This document shows positions 42,817-53,603 of a stretch of 64,000 nucleotides of DNA, in pieces. The stretch is from contig JAJDVI010000012.1 in the NCBI GenBank assembly GCA_022826195.1, forward strand, positions 1-64,000. Reading direction: 5' to 3'. Positions within the stretch are counted from its first letter, which is position 1; each line of letters begins with the position of its first letter. The DNA is from Acidobacteriota bacterium. GTDB lineage: Bacteria > Acidobacteriota > Vicinamibacteria > Marinacidobacterales > Marinacidobacteraceae. A program made the position numbers and the translations under genes. A model generated the notes under the pieces. That model made no database searches and had not been told where the DNA came from. It was given only the letters and a program-made list of their open reading frames with translations.

Positions 42817-43730
42817 TTCGAATGGTCGCCGGGCGGCTGGCGCTCTACCGCGAGTTCTCGCGGCCCTTCACCCTGCTGCCCCCCCTGATCGGTTTCCTCA
42901 GTGGCAGCGTCACCGCGTACGGCGCGCCTCCCACGCTGGAAACCGTTCCCTGGATCTATCCCGTCCTGGGGGCGGTCATGGCCGCCACCCTGAACGCGGC
43001 GAGCAACGCCCTGAACCAGATCTGCGACCTCGGGATCGACCGGATCGCGAAACCCGACCGGCCCCTGCCTTCCGGGCGGTTGGGGCTCGGGGAAGCGTGG
43101 TGGTTCACAGCCGGGTGCTGGGCGCTGTCGCTGGTCGCAGCATGGTTCGTGAGTCCCGGGGGCCGGCACGAGTGCTTCTGGATCGTCGTGGTGGCGAGCG
43201 TTTTCGTCTGGATGTACTCGGCGCCGCCGCTCAGGACCAAGAAGCTCGGGATGCTCGCGAACCTGACCGTCGCCATCCCGCGCGGGCTGCTTCTGAAGGT
43301 GGCCGGCTGGTCGGCGCTGAAGACGGTGTTCGATCCCGAACCCTGGTTCATCGGGCTCATCTTCGGCCTCTTCCTGCTCGGCGCCACCACCACCAAGGAC
43401 TTCTCCGACATCGCCGGAGACCGCGCCGGAGGCTGCCGGACGCTCCCGGTGGTGCACGGTCCCCGCGGTGCGGCGTGGCGGATCGCGCCGTTCTTCGTGC
43501 TGCCCTTCGTGCTGATTCCCGTGGGGGTCCGCACCGGCCTGCTGACCGGCAATGCGGCGCTGCTGGACGCGCTCGGCGTGACGCTGGTGCTCTACGGAGC
43601 CTTTACGGCGTGGCTCATGCTGCGTCGTCCCGACGAACTCGCGACCGACAGCAACCACGTCTCGTGGCGGCACATGTACCTGATGATGATGCTCGCCCAG
43701 CTCGGATTCGCGGCCGCTTACCTCCTCTGA
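42813..43730 (+). CDS. UbiA-superfamily prenyltransferase
   Basis: 305 residues from the ATG overlapping the DUF92 stop. Both prenyl-diphosphate-binding motifs are present: [19 protein letters not shown] and [18 protein letters not shown], each with three Asp/Asn in the NxxxDxxxD or DxxxDxxxD style. About eight or nine helices are predicted from hydrophobic runs. These enzymes attach a prenyl chain to an acceptor. The acceptor cannot be told from sequence. Coupling to the DUF92 gene suggests a shared prenyl-lipid pathway. It is not the MqnP candidate, which lies at 58678-59574 in the menaquinone gene cluster. Confidence 0.85.
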   Translation: MIRMVAGRLALYREFSRPFTLLPPLIGFLSGSVTAYGAPPTLETVPWIYPVLGAVMAATLNAASNALNQICDLGIDRIAKPDRPLPSGRLGLGEAWWFTAGCWALSLVAAWFVSPGGRHECFWIVVVASVFVWMYSAPPLRTKKLGMLANLTVAIPRGLLLKVAGWSALKTVFDPEPWFIGLIFGLFLLGATTTKDFSDIAGDRAGGCRTLPVVHGPRGAAWRIAPFFVLPFVLIPVGVRTGLLTGNAALLDALGVTLVLYGAFTAWLMLRRPDELATDSNHVSWRHMYLMMMLAQLGFAAAYLL

Positions 43731-43785
43731 CCAGGGGCGTTCACCTCACTCGCGGACACCGCGGCGGTCCTATACTGGCGCTCCC

Positions 43786-45066
43786 GTGAGCCAAACACTT
43801 TCCCGCCGCCACCTGGGGCCCCGTCTCGCCGAGCGGGATCCCGAAATCGCCGCCGCCATCCATGCCGAAGAGGTCCGCCAGTCCGAGGGTCTCGAACTGA
43901 TCGCCTCCGAGAACTTCGCGAGCGAGGCGGTCATGGAGGCCACCGGTTCGGTGATGACCAACAAGTACGCGGAGGGGTATCCCGGCCGGCGCTATTACGG
44001 AGGCTGTATCCACGTCGACGAGGCGGAGCGGCTGGCGCGCAACCGGGCCAAGGAACTCTTCGGTTCCCGGTTCGCGAACGTCCAGCCCCACAGCGGTTCC
44101 CAGGCCAACATGGTGGCCTACCAGGCGATCCTGGAGCCCGGCGACGCCTTCCTCGGCATGGCGCTGGATCAGGGGGGACACCTCACGCACGGCCACCCGC
44201 TGAACTTCTCGGGCCAGTTCTACCAGCCCGTTGCCTACGGGGTGCGGCGCGAGGACGAGCGCCTCGACCTGGACCAGTTGGCGCGGCTCGCCCGAGAGCA
44301 CCGGCCCAAGATGATCATCGTGGGCGCGAGCGCCTATCCACGCCTCTATCCGAGCCCGGAGATCCGGGAGATCGCGGACGAGGTCGGGGCGAAGGTCGTC
44401 ACCGACATCGCCCACGTGGCCGGCCTGGTCGCCGGCGGCGCGATCCCGAGTCCGGTGCCCCATTCGGACGTCGTCACCACCACCACGCACAAGACCCTGC
44501 GGGGTCCGCGCGGCGGGCTCATCCTCTGGAACGAGAAGGCCTACGGGAAGGCCCTCAACCGGATCACCTTTCCCGGAATCCAGGGTGGGCCGATGATGCA
44601 CACGATCGCCGCCAAGGCGGTGTGTTTCCGGGAGGCGCTCGATCCGTCCTTCGCCGACTACGCGCGGCAGATCGTGGCGAACGCCAAGGCGCTTGCCGAG
44701 GCGCTCATGGCGCTGGGGTTCCGGCTGGTTTCCGGGGGGACCGACAACCACCTCGTGCTGGTGGACGTGGGGGCCCGGGGCATCACCGGCCGCGACGCCG
44801 AAGTGGCCATGGAGACCGCGGGGATCACCGCGAACAAGAACACCATCCCCTTTGATCCCGAGAAGCCGATGATCGCGAGCGGCATCCGCCTGGGGACGGC
44901 GGCGCTCACCACCCGGGGTATGCGGGAAAGCGAGATGGCCGAGGTCGCGCGCCTGATGGATGCAGCGCTCCGGTCGGCTGGCGATGAGGCGGCGCTCGCC
45001 CGGGTCGCCGCCGAGGTTGCCGAACTGGCCTCCGGGTTCCCGCTGTACGTAACGCCGGCCGCGTGA
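43786..45066 (+). CDS. glyA: Serine hydroxymethyltransferase
   Basis: 426 residues from a GTG. The enzyme interconverts serine and glycine with tetrahydrofolate and is pyridoxal-phosphate dependent. The PLP lysine is Lys236 in [14 protein letters not shown]. Other family blocks are [41 protein letters not shown] and [11 protein letters not shown]. Length is normal and no irregularity is seen. It lies 55 bases after the UbiA gene. A PLP-homeostasis gene (yggS) is two genes downstream. Confidence 0.97.
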   Translation: MSQTLSRRHLGPRLAERDPEIAAAIHAEEVRQSEGLELIASENFASEAVMEATGSVMTNKYAEGYPGRRYYGGCIHVDEAERLARNRAKELFGSRFANVQPHSGSQANMVAYQAILEPGDAFLGMALDQGGHLTHGHPLNFSGQFYQPVAYGVRREDERLDLDQLARLAREHRPKMIIVGASAYPRLYPSPEIREIADEVGAKVVTDIAHVAGLVAGGAIPSPVPHSDVVTTTTHKTLRGPRGGLILWNEKAYGKALNRITFPGIQGGPMMHTIAAKAVCFREALDPSFADYARQIVANAKALAEALMALGFRLVSGGTDNHLVLVDVGARGITGRDAEVAMETAGITANKNTIPFDPEKPMIASGIRLGTAALTTRGMRESEMAEVARLMDAALRSAGDEAALARVAAEVAELASGFPLYVTPAA

Positions 45067-45109
45067 ACGGCGGGAGCGCCGGCCGACCGCTGGCGGGGAC
45101 GCGCCGGAA

Positions 45110-47116
45110 ATGAGCCGGGCGGCCGGTTTCCTCGGTCCCCGCGGGGTGCTCGCCGAGTCGCTGCCCGGCTTCGAGCACCGGGCCGGGCAGGTGGAAATGG
45201 CGGCGCGGGTCGAGGAGACGCTGAACGGCGGCGGGACGCTGATGATCGAGGCGGGAACCGGAATCGGCAAGTCGTTCGCCTATCTGATCCCGGCGCTCCT
45301 CTGCGGTGAGCGGGTGGTGATCTCGACGGCGACCAAGAACCTGCAGGACCAGCTCTTCGAGAAGGACCTTCCCCAGCTTCAGCGCCTGCTGGGAAGCCGG
45401 GTGCCGGTGGCCCGCATGAAGGGCCGGGAGAACTACCTCTGCCGGCTGGAGTGGGCGAAGTTCCAGACCGAAGGCGACCTGAAGCTCGATGCCCGACGCG
45501 GCGCCGACCTCCGGCGGATCGCCGCCTGGGCGGAGAAGACGAAGACCGGAGATCGCGACGAGATTCGGGGACTCCGGGGACCGACGGAGTATTGGCGCGG
45601 CATCTCGACCATTTCCGAGAACTGCATCGGCCGCCGCTGTCCTCAGTACGAGGAGTGTCACCTGACGACGCTGCGGAAACAGGCGCATTCCAGCCGGATC
45701 CTGATCGTGAACCACCACCTGCTGGTGGCGGATCTGATCGTGCGCCAGACCGACTTCGGCGAGGTGCTGCCCGAGTACGACTACCTGATCGTGGACGAGG
45801 CCCACCGGCTCGAGGACGCCGCCACCCATGGTCTTTCGAGCACGCTCTCCGGGTCGGCGGCGGACCGGCTCGCCACCGACCTGACGCGTTTCCTCAAGCG
45901 TTCGGCCCCCGAACTCGCTTCTCCTCCGGCCGTCCGCAAGCTGCGGCGCTCGTACCGCGAGCTCTTCGAGGCGCTTGCCCCCGAACGCGACGACGCCCCG
46001 CGGCTGTTCCAGCCCGAGAACCTTCCTGCCGAGGCCAGGGAGCACGCCGAGGCGGCCGCCCTGCAGCTCCAGGCCCTCGAGGGGCATCTCCTGAAGGTTC
46101 GGGAAGCCCTGAGAGAGAGCCCGCCCCCTGACGGAAGCGACGGCGAGACCGGCGCCGAGCGTCTCCTGAAGCGGGTCACCGAGTTCCGCATCGAGCTGGC
46201 CGCGCTGATGACGCCGCGGCCCGACTACGTCCACTGGAGCGTGTTCCGGAGGGAAACGGCGCGTCCGGAAAACGGGAGCGGCAAGGCCAGGACCCGCCGC
46301 GCGCGCACCTGTTTCGCGAGCACCGCGCCGGTGCATCCCGGCGGCGAGCTGCGCCAGGGGCTCTTCGATCCCCTGAAGTCCTGTGTCCTGACCTCCGCGA
46401 CGCTGGCGCTCGACGGCGGCTTCGACTACGCCGCCGACGCGCTCGGAGTGACAGCGGCCTCGGGAAAGGTGGTTCCCTCACCCTTCCGGTTCGAGGACCA
46501 GGCGCGGCTCTACGTCCCGCGCGATCTGGTGGACCCCCGAAACCCGGGGTTTCAGGACGCCGCCGCCGAGCGGATCCTTCACCTGGTCACCGCCAGCCGG
46601 GGGCGGGCGCTCATCCTGTTCACGAGTTGGGGGAACCTGGACCGCGTGGGCCGTGTGCTCGGGGCGGCCTGTCCCTTCCCGGTGCTGCGCCAGCAGCGCG
46701 GCGGCGGCCACGCGGCGCTCCTGAACTCCTTCCGGAGCACCCCGAACGCGGTCCTCCTGGGGGTACGCTCGTTCTGGGAAGGGGTGGATGTCCCGGGGGA
46801 CGCGCTCACCCTGCTCGTGATCGACAAGCTGCCCTTCCCGGTGCCGTCGGATCCGCTGCACCGGGCGCGCGCCGAGCGGGCCGAGGAGGCGACCGGCGAC
46901 GGCTTCGCCAACTACTCGGTGCCGCAGGCGGCCCTCACCCTCAAGCAGGGTCTCGGCCGGCTGATCCGGACCCAGCAGGACGTGGGGCTGGCCGCGGTCC
47001 TCGACTCGCGGCTCGTCCGGATGGGCTACGGCCGGCGGCTACTGCGGAGCCTGCCGCCCTTCCCGCTGATCACCGGGCTGGACGAGGCGACCGGGTTCCT
47101 GGAGTCCCTGCCGTGA
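45110..47116 (+). CDS. DinG/XPD-like Fe-S ATP-dependent DNA helicase
   Basis: 668 residues. Helicase motif I is EAGTGIGKSFAYLIP (about 46-60), the DEAH box is in LIVDEAHRLED (about 226), and the C-terminal motifs include FWEGVDVPGDALTLLVIDKLPF and QGLGRLIRTQQD. Four Cys fit the XPD-type cluster region: one in YLCRLEW (about 112) and three in NCIGRRCPQYEEC (about 171-182). The enzyme unwinds DNA 5' to 3' and is linked to repair and removal of R-loops. It begins 43 bases after glyA and overlaps yggS by 4 bases. Confidence 0.9.
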   Translation: MSRAAGFLGPRGVLAESLPGFEHRAGQVEMAARVEETLNGGGTLMIEAGTGIGKSFAYLIPALLCGERVVISTATKNLQDQLFEKDLPQLQRLLGSRVPVARMKGRENYLCRLEWAKFQTEGDLKLDARRGADLRRIAAWAEKTKTGDRDEIRGLRGPTEYWRGISTISENCIGRRCPQYEECHLTTLRKQAHSSRILIVNHHLLVADLIVRQTDFGEVLPEYDYLIVDEAHRLEDAATHGLSSTLSGSAADRLATDLTRFLKRSAPELASPPAVRKLRRSYRELFEALAPERDDAPRLFQPENLPAEAREHAEAAALQLQALEGHLLKVREALRESPPPDGSDGETGAERLLKRVTEFRIELAALMTPRPDYVHWSVFRRETARPENGSGKARTRRARTCFASTAPVHPGGELRQGLFDPLKSCVLTSATLALDGGFDYAADALGVTAASGKVVPSPFRFEDQARLYVPRDLVDPRNPGFQDAAAERILHLVTASRGRALILFTSWGNLDRVGRVLGAACPFPVLRQQRGGGHAALLNSFRSTPNAVLLGVRSFWEGVDVPGDALTLLVIDKLPFPVPSDPLHRARAERAEEATGDGFANYSVPQAALTLKQGLGRLIRTQQDVGLAAVLDSRLVRMGYGRRLLRSLPPFPLITGLDEATGFLESLP

Positions 47117-47841
47117 GCCAGCCCCCGCTCGCCGAGCGCATCGCCTCGGTACGCGACCGGATCGCGGAGAGTTGCCGCCGCGCCGGGCGGGCCGAGCGAA
47201 GTGTCCGGCTGGTGGCGGTCTCGAAGAAGCGGCCGGCGGCGGACATCGAAGCGGCGGCGGCGCTCGGCGTCACCGACTTCGGGGAGAACCGGATCCAGGA
47301 GGCGGCCGCGAAGCTCCCGGGTCTCCGCGTTTCAGTCACTCCGCACCTGATCGGGCATCTCCAGCGCAACAAGGCGCGGCAGGCGGCGGGGCTCTTCCCC
47401 GTGATTCAGTCGGTGGACAGCGTTGCCCTGGCCACCCGGCTGAGCGGCATGGTCCGCCAGGGGGTCGTCCCCCCCGGCGGGCCTCCCATCCGGGTGCTGG
47501 CGCAGGTTGACCTCGCCGGCGAGGCCGCCAAGTTCGGAATCCCCGAGGCCGGCCTGCCGCGCGCCCTGGAGGAGATGGCCGGACTGTCCGGTCTCCGGCT
47601 CGCCGGGCTCATGCTGATGCCGCCGTTCGATCCCGATCCGGAGGCCGTCCGTCCGTGGTTCGTCCGCCTCCGGGAGCTGGGCCGCCGGCTGGCCGAAGAC
47701 GGGCTGCTCCCCCGCGACCCCGAACTCTCGATGGGCATGAGTCACGACTTCGAGGTGGCCATCGCCGAGGGCGCCACCACGATCCGGGTGGGGACCGCGA
47801 TCTTCGGGCCCCGGCCCGGCGCGCCTACTGGACCGGCGTGA
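47113..47841 (+). CDS. yggS: YggS/PLPBP family PLP-homeostasis protein
   Basis: 242 residues from a GTG that overlaps the helicase stop (GTGA). Conserved features are RLVAVSKKRPAADI with the PLP lysine, DFGENRIQEAAAK, PHLIGHLQRNKA and the end block LSMGMSHDFEVAIAEGATTIRVGTAIFG. It binds pyridoxal phosphate without known catalysis and keeps free PLP and amino-acid pools in balance. Its end overlaps the convergent lepB gene by 17 bases. The longer upstream frame inside the helicase gene has no support. Confidence 0.93.
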   Translation: MSQPPLAERIASVRDRIAESCRRAGRAERSVRLVAVSKKRPAADIEAAAALGVTDFGENRIQEAAAKLPGLRVSVTPHLIGHLQRNKARQAAGLFPVIQSVDSVALATRLSGMVRQGVVPPGGPPIRVLAQVDLAGEAAKFGIPEAGLPRALEEMAGLSGLRLAGLMLMPPFDPDPEAVRPWFVRLRELGRRLAEDGLLPRDPELSMGMSHDFEVAIAEGATTIRVGTAIFGPRPGAPTGPA

Positions 47842-48484
47842 AGAAGCGGTCCCAGCGGGTCCGGGAAAAGAACCTCACCGGCAGCAGCAGCAGGTCCACG
47901 AAGCGCCGGGACAGCCTGGTCTCCAGGTATTCCTCACGCGGCGCCCCGTAGGACCAGTAGATGAAGAGCCCCTTGCCCTTGATGTTCTCGGCGGGGAGCG
48001 CGCCCCAGAAACGGCTGTCGTGGCTGTTGTCCCGGTTGTCCCCCATCACGAAATAGTGCCCGTCCGGCACCCGGTACTCCCGCATGCCGGGCTGTCCGCC
48101 GTGGACGAACCGGGTGTAGTTTTCGGGCAGGGGATCGCCGTCGATCAGGACCTGCTGGCGTCCGATCTGGAGCGTTTCTCCGGGGAGCCCGACGACCCGC
48201 TTGATGAAGTCCCGGTCGGGCTCCTCGGGGAACTTGAACACCACCACGTCGCCCCGCTCCACCTCGCGCGACGGCAGCACCCCGGCGCCCCCGTCCTGGT
48301 AGAGCATCTTGTTGACCATCAGGTGGTCGCCGATGAGCAGGTTGTCCTGCATGGAGCCGGTCGGGATCTTGAACGCCTGGAAGACGAAGGTGCGCACGAA
48401 CAGGGCGAGGATCACCGCGGCGCAGATCGACTCGAAGTACTCGCGCGCCGAGGAACGCGGGCGCGGCGTGGCGGGAGCGCTCAT
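47825..48484 (-). CDS. lepB: Signal peptidase I
   Basis: 219 residues with one N-terminal membrane helix (about 18-36) and the S26 catalytic dyad, Ser44 in IPTGSMQDN and Lys95 in RDFIKRVVGLPGE. The C-terminal box is YFVMGDNRDNSHDSRFWG. It removes signal peptides from exported proteins at the outer face of the inner membrane. It is the last gene of the long - strand run, 10 bases after the YbbR-domain gene, and converges on yggS with a 17-base overlap. Confidence 0.95.
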   Translation of the reverse strand: MSAPATPRPRSSAREYFESICAAVILALFVRTFVFQAFKIPTGSMQDNLLIGDHLMVNKMLYQDGGAGVLPSREVERGDVVVFKFPEEPDRDFIKRVVGLPGETLQIGRQQVLIDGDPLPENYTRFVHGGQPGMREYRVPDGHYFVMGDNRDNSHDSRFWGALPAENIKGKGLFIYWSYGAPREEYLETRLSRRFVDLLLLPVRFFSRTRWDRFFTPVQ

Positions 48485-48494
48485 GGTGGTCCGG

Positions 48495-49472
48495 TCAGTC
48501 GCCGTCCCAGGCCGGAGTCGTCATTTCCTCCGGGGAGCCGACCACCGTGGTGACCGTCTCCGGATCGAAGGAAACGACGCCGATCGGCGCCTCGGGAGCC
48601 TCCGGGAAGAGCAGCTCGGGAACGATCTCGTAGATGCCCTCCTCGAGTCCCGTGCAGGAGACCACCGCGAAGAGGTTTGACTCGTCGACCTGGTTCAACA
48701 TGCTTCGCGGGATGCGCACGTTGGCCACGATTTCAGCCACGGCCGGCTGACACGGGGGCTCGTCGGGCTCGCCCGGCGTAATCCAGACGGCCAGCCGCAG
48801 TTCGCGGGCTTCCCGCGCTTCGCCGATCTCGAGACGGACGTCGACATAGCGGACCGTGGGGCGTAGGGCGGGATCGAGCTCGATCTGCAGGCGCTGCGAA
48901 AAAGTCTCCCGCAGCCCCTGGGCCGAGATCGGCTCGGTGGTGATCTGCGCCGTGTCGCGCAGCAGCGACTCGGGCCCCTCCACGGCGAGCTCCAGGGGTT
49001 CGATCACGACGCTGTGGATCTCGAACCCCGTCGCCGGCTGGCCGAGCACCCGCGGGCTCACGCGGACGGTGCTGGTCAGGGTGCGGTCGAGGCGCAGGAG
49101 CACCTGGGGGGGATCCACCCGCATCACCTGCACGCCCGAAGGAGCTTCGACGGCCTCGGCTCCGAGAAACCAGTTGCGCTCGCCGGGGGCTTCCCCCGTC
49201 AGGTCGAGCCGCGCCCGGAGTCCCTGGATAGGGGCGTCGCGCAGCAGGCCGGAGGCGCCCCGGAGCCGCACGTCCACCTCCTGGACCGACTGGTCCACGA
49301 CTTCGAGTCCGGCCGGGACGTTCACGAGCTCCAGGGGTGTGGAGACCAGAACCTCGGCCCCCTGCTCGTCCGCGACGAAGAACCAGAGGCCGAACGCGAG
49401 CACGAGCGCCAGGATGGCGCGGAACATCTCGACCGCGCGGAAGGAGCCGGACCCCGCGGCGAACTTGCTCAA
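48495..49472 (-). CDS. YbbR-domain protein, CdaR-like regulator of CdaA
   Basis: 325 residues with one N-terminal membrane helix (AILALVLAFGLWFFVAD) and repeated YbbR modules outside, visible as VSTPLELVNVPAGLEVV, VDVRLRGASGLL and VRVSPRVLGQPATGFEI. YbbR proteins such as CdaR modulate the diadenylate cyclase CdaA. The start overlaps the end of cdaA by 4 bases, so the partnership is strongly supported by context. Confidence 0.88.
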   Translation of the reverse strand: MSKFAAGSGSFRAVEMFRAILALVLAFGLWFFVADEQGAEVLVSTPLELVNVPAGLEVVDQSVQEVDVRLRGASGLLRDAPIQGLRARLDLTGEAPGERNWFLGAEAVEAPSGVQVMRVDPPQVLLRLDRTLTSTVRVSPRVLGQPATGFEIHSVVIEPLELAVEGPESLLRDTAQITTEPISAQGLRETFSQRLQIELDPALRPTVRYVDVRLEIGEAREARELRLAVWITPGEPDEPPCQPAVAEIVANVRIPRSMLNQVDESNLFAVVSCTGLEEGIYEIVPELLFPEAPEAPIGVVSFDPETVTTVVGSPEEMTTPAWDGD

Positions 49473-50317
49473 CGGGCGATCTCCGGGCTGGATACAGGGC
49501 GGGCCGGCGCCGGCGTGGAGGCGCCGGACGGGGCGGGGCGCGATCTCGCGAGTTCCGCTTCGAGGTCCGAGCGGTCGGCGACCGGCACGATCCGGCCGCC
49601 GGACACCACGCTCGCCTGCCCGGTCTCCTCGGAGACGACCAGCACCGTGGCGTCGGTCTCTTCGGTGAGGCCCAGCGCGGCGCGGTGACGGGTCCCTCCG
49701 AAGCCGCCTTCCGCGTCGTGCCGGGAGAGTGGGAGTACGCAGCGGGCGGCGACGATCCGGTCGCCGCTGACGATGGCGGCTCCGTCATGGAGCGGCGAGG
49801 TGGGCTGGAACAGCGAGACGAGCAATGCCGAGCTCAGTCGCGCGTCCAGCGGCATGCCGGAATCGGCGTAGCTCTTGAGGCCGATGTTCCCCTGCCAGAC
49901 GACGATGGCTCCCACCCGGTGCCGGGAGAGGTCGGTGGCGGCTTCGACGAGCGTCGCGATGGTGGTGCGCTGCGGGTCCAGATCCCGGCGCCGGCCGCGG
50001 AGGAAACCGCCGCCGCCGATCTGGGCGAGGCCGGTCCTGATCTCCGCCTGATAGAGGACGATGATCGCGATGCCCAGGTAGGGCAGCGTGTTGCGCACGA
50101 TCCACTGGACGGTGGTGAGCCCGAGCTGGCTCGACCCGGTGAGCAGCAGCAGGCCGCCGACGATCACCGTGCCGAACGCCATCTGGGAGGCGCGGCGGCC
50201 TTCGATGAGCTTCAGGAGGACGTAGATCGCCCCGGCCACCAGGAGGATGTCCAGGACATCCGTCCAGGACAGGCGCGCCGCGAGCGTCTCGGCCAGCTCG
50301 AGGATTCTTTCGGTCAA
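49469..50317 (-). CDS. cdaA: Diadenylate cyclase CdaA
   Basis: 282 residues with three N-terminal helices (about 20-90) and a DisA_N/DAC domain. The catalytic motifs DGA (178-180 in SPLHDGAAIV) and RHR (210-212 in GTRHRAALG) are intact. It makes cyclic di-AMP from two ATP, a second messenger for osmotic and cell-wall control. It is followed with a 4-base overlap by its YbbR regulator and preceded by ftsH at 48 bases. The C-terminal 35 residues (Pro/Ala-rich) look like a tail without structure. Confidence 0.95.
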   Translation of the reverse strand: MTERILELAETLAARLSWTDVLDILLVAGAIYVLLKLIEGRRASQMAFGTVIVGGLLLLTGSSQLGLTTVQWIVRNTLPYLGIAIIVLYQAEIRTGLAQIGGGGFLRGRRRDLDPQRTTIATLVEAATDLSRHRVGAIVVWQGNIGLKSYADSGMPLDARLSSALLVSLFQPTSPLHDGAAIVSGDRIVAARCVLPLSRHDAEGGFGGTRHRAALGLTEETDATVLVVSEETGQASVVSGGRIVPVADRSDLEAELARSRPAPSGASTPAPARPVSSPEIAR

Positions 50318-50365
50318 TCTGGTTCAGGCGAGGTGCTCTGCCGCCACGAGCCCGCCCCTAGCCGA

Positions 50366-52288
<1,923 letters not shown>

Positions 52289-52376
52289 CTCAACTTAACG
52301 GTCCGCGGGGAAAGGCCGCGCGACGTTGTTCGCCGCCTTTCGGTTGTCGTCACTCATACGAAGGAAGTCCCGGCAA

Positions 52377-52382
52377 ATTATA
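52377..52382 (-). promoter_or_regulatory. Candidate -10 box upstream of ftsH
   Basis: A perfect TATAAT on the - strand, 88 bases before the ftsH start. No matching -35 box was found at 16-19 bases, so the promoter would depend on an activator or alternative contacts. It lies in the spacer after tilS, which fits an internal promoter for ftsH. Confidence 0.4.
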
Positions 52383-52460
52383 GGTTGCGCCCCGGGTCTC
52401 CCGGCCGGGCCGGCTCCGGGGTCCGGCGATGGCCCTGGGTTGACGCGACATCGGGATGCT

Positions 52461-53603
52461 TCAGGACGCGTCGGCGCTCCCTCGGGGAGCATCTTCGGCG
52501 GCCGCGACCGTCAGCACCCGTTGCTCCAGCCGCGCGACCGCTCCCGGGAGGTCCACCGAGGATCCGCCGCGGCCCGCCCTGACGAGACCGAGGACCGCTT
52601 CGACGTGCACGGCTCCGATCCGGCGCAGATCTCCGCGGGCGGTCCTGAGTCCTTCCCGGACGAGCCGGCGCGCGAGCGCCGGGGGCGCCGCCCCGAGCGC
52701 GGCGGCCGGGAACCGGACGGAGATGGAGCCGGCGCGTTCCGCCACGCTCGCGACCTCCCGGAAGCGTTCGGCGGTGATTTCGCTCAGCCACTCCTCGTCG
52801 TCCCGGAGGAGCGAGGCGGTCCGCCCGAGCGCCGCCTCCGCCTGCGGGTTCACCGCGTCCCGCAGGAGTGGAAGGGCCTGACGCCGGATCCGGTTGCGGG
52901 TGAATCCCTCGAGCTCGTTGGAGGGATCGGGATAGAACAGCCACCCGGCCTCGGTCACGAGCCCGGTGATCTCGGTCCGCGAAACCGAGAGCAGGGGCCG
53001 GACGATCACGAGTCCCCGCTCGTCGTTCCGGACGGGGGCCATGGCGCCGAGCCCGAGGCTTCCGGCGCCGCGCGCCAACTGAAGCAGAACGGTCTCGGCC
53101 TGATCGGTCAGGGTGTGCCCGAGAAGAACGGTGGTGACGCCCCGTTCCCGGGCGATTCCGGCAAAGAAATCGAGCCGGGCCAGCCGGCCGGCCTCCTCGG
53201 TGGAGCGGCCCTCCCGGCGGGCGCGGTCCCGGACGTCCACCCGGCCGCTGACGCATTCGATCCCGAGCGATGCCGCGACGGTCCGCGCGAATCGGGCCTG
53301 CTCCCCGGAATCCGGGCGGAGCCGGTGGTCGAGGTGTGCCGCGAGGAGCGCCGGTCCACCGGCCCTCTCGGAAACCCCACCGGGTCCGCCGAGCAGGTGA
53401 AGGAGGGCCGTCGAGTCCATGCCACCGGAAAACCCGACCAGGACGGAGCGGTTCCCGGCGTCGGCCGGAAACCACTCCAGGGCGTCCGCGATCGCTTTCC
53501 GCACGGCCGCGAGGACGGGGCGCCCCGGCCCTTTCCTCCCCGGAGGCGGCTCCTTGGAGACCCGGGGACCGGGCGCCGTTTCAGTGGCCATCCTCTTTCT
53601 CAC
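52461..53603 (-). CDS. tilS: tRNA(Ile)-lysidine synthase
   Basis: 380 residues; a second start at 53591 would trim four. The PP-loop ATP-binding motif is SGGMDS (about 59-64), followed by AAHLDHRLRPDS and the TLTDQAETVLLQLARG block typical of TilS. The enzyme attaches lysine to C34 of the AUA-reading tRNA(Ile) and is essential. The C-terminal 150 residues are less conserved and shorter than in E. coli. The start overlaps the end of the CorC-like gene, so they are translationally coupled. Confidence 0.93.
   Translation of the reverse strand: MRKRMATETAPGPRVSKEPPPGRKGPGRPVLAAVRKAIADALEWFPADAGNRSVLVGFSGGMDSTALLHLLGGPGGVSERAGGPALLAAHLDHRLRPDSGEQARFARTVAASLGIECVSGRVDVRDRARREGRSTEEAGRLARLDFFAGIARERGVTTVLLGHTLTDQAETVLLQLARGAGSLGLGAMAPVRNDERGLVIVRPLLSVSRTEITGLVTEAGWLFYPDPSNELEGFTRNRIRRQALPLLRDAVNPQAEAALGRTASLLRDDEEWLSEITAERFREVASVAERAGSISVRFPAAALGAAPPALARRLVREGLRTARGDLRRIGAVHVEAVLGLVRAGRGGSSVDLPGAVARLEQRVLTVAAAEDAPRGSADAS

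Noticed and set aside
52295-52354. A 20-codon frame (MSDDNRKAAN...) just before ftsH, considered as a leader peptide
   Set aside because: No ribosome-binding site precedes it and the composition is unremarkable; too weak to call.
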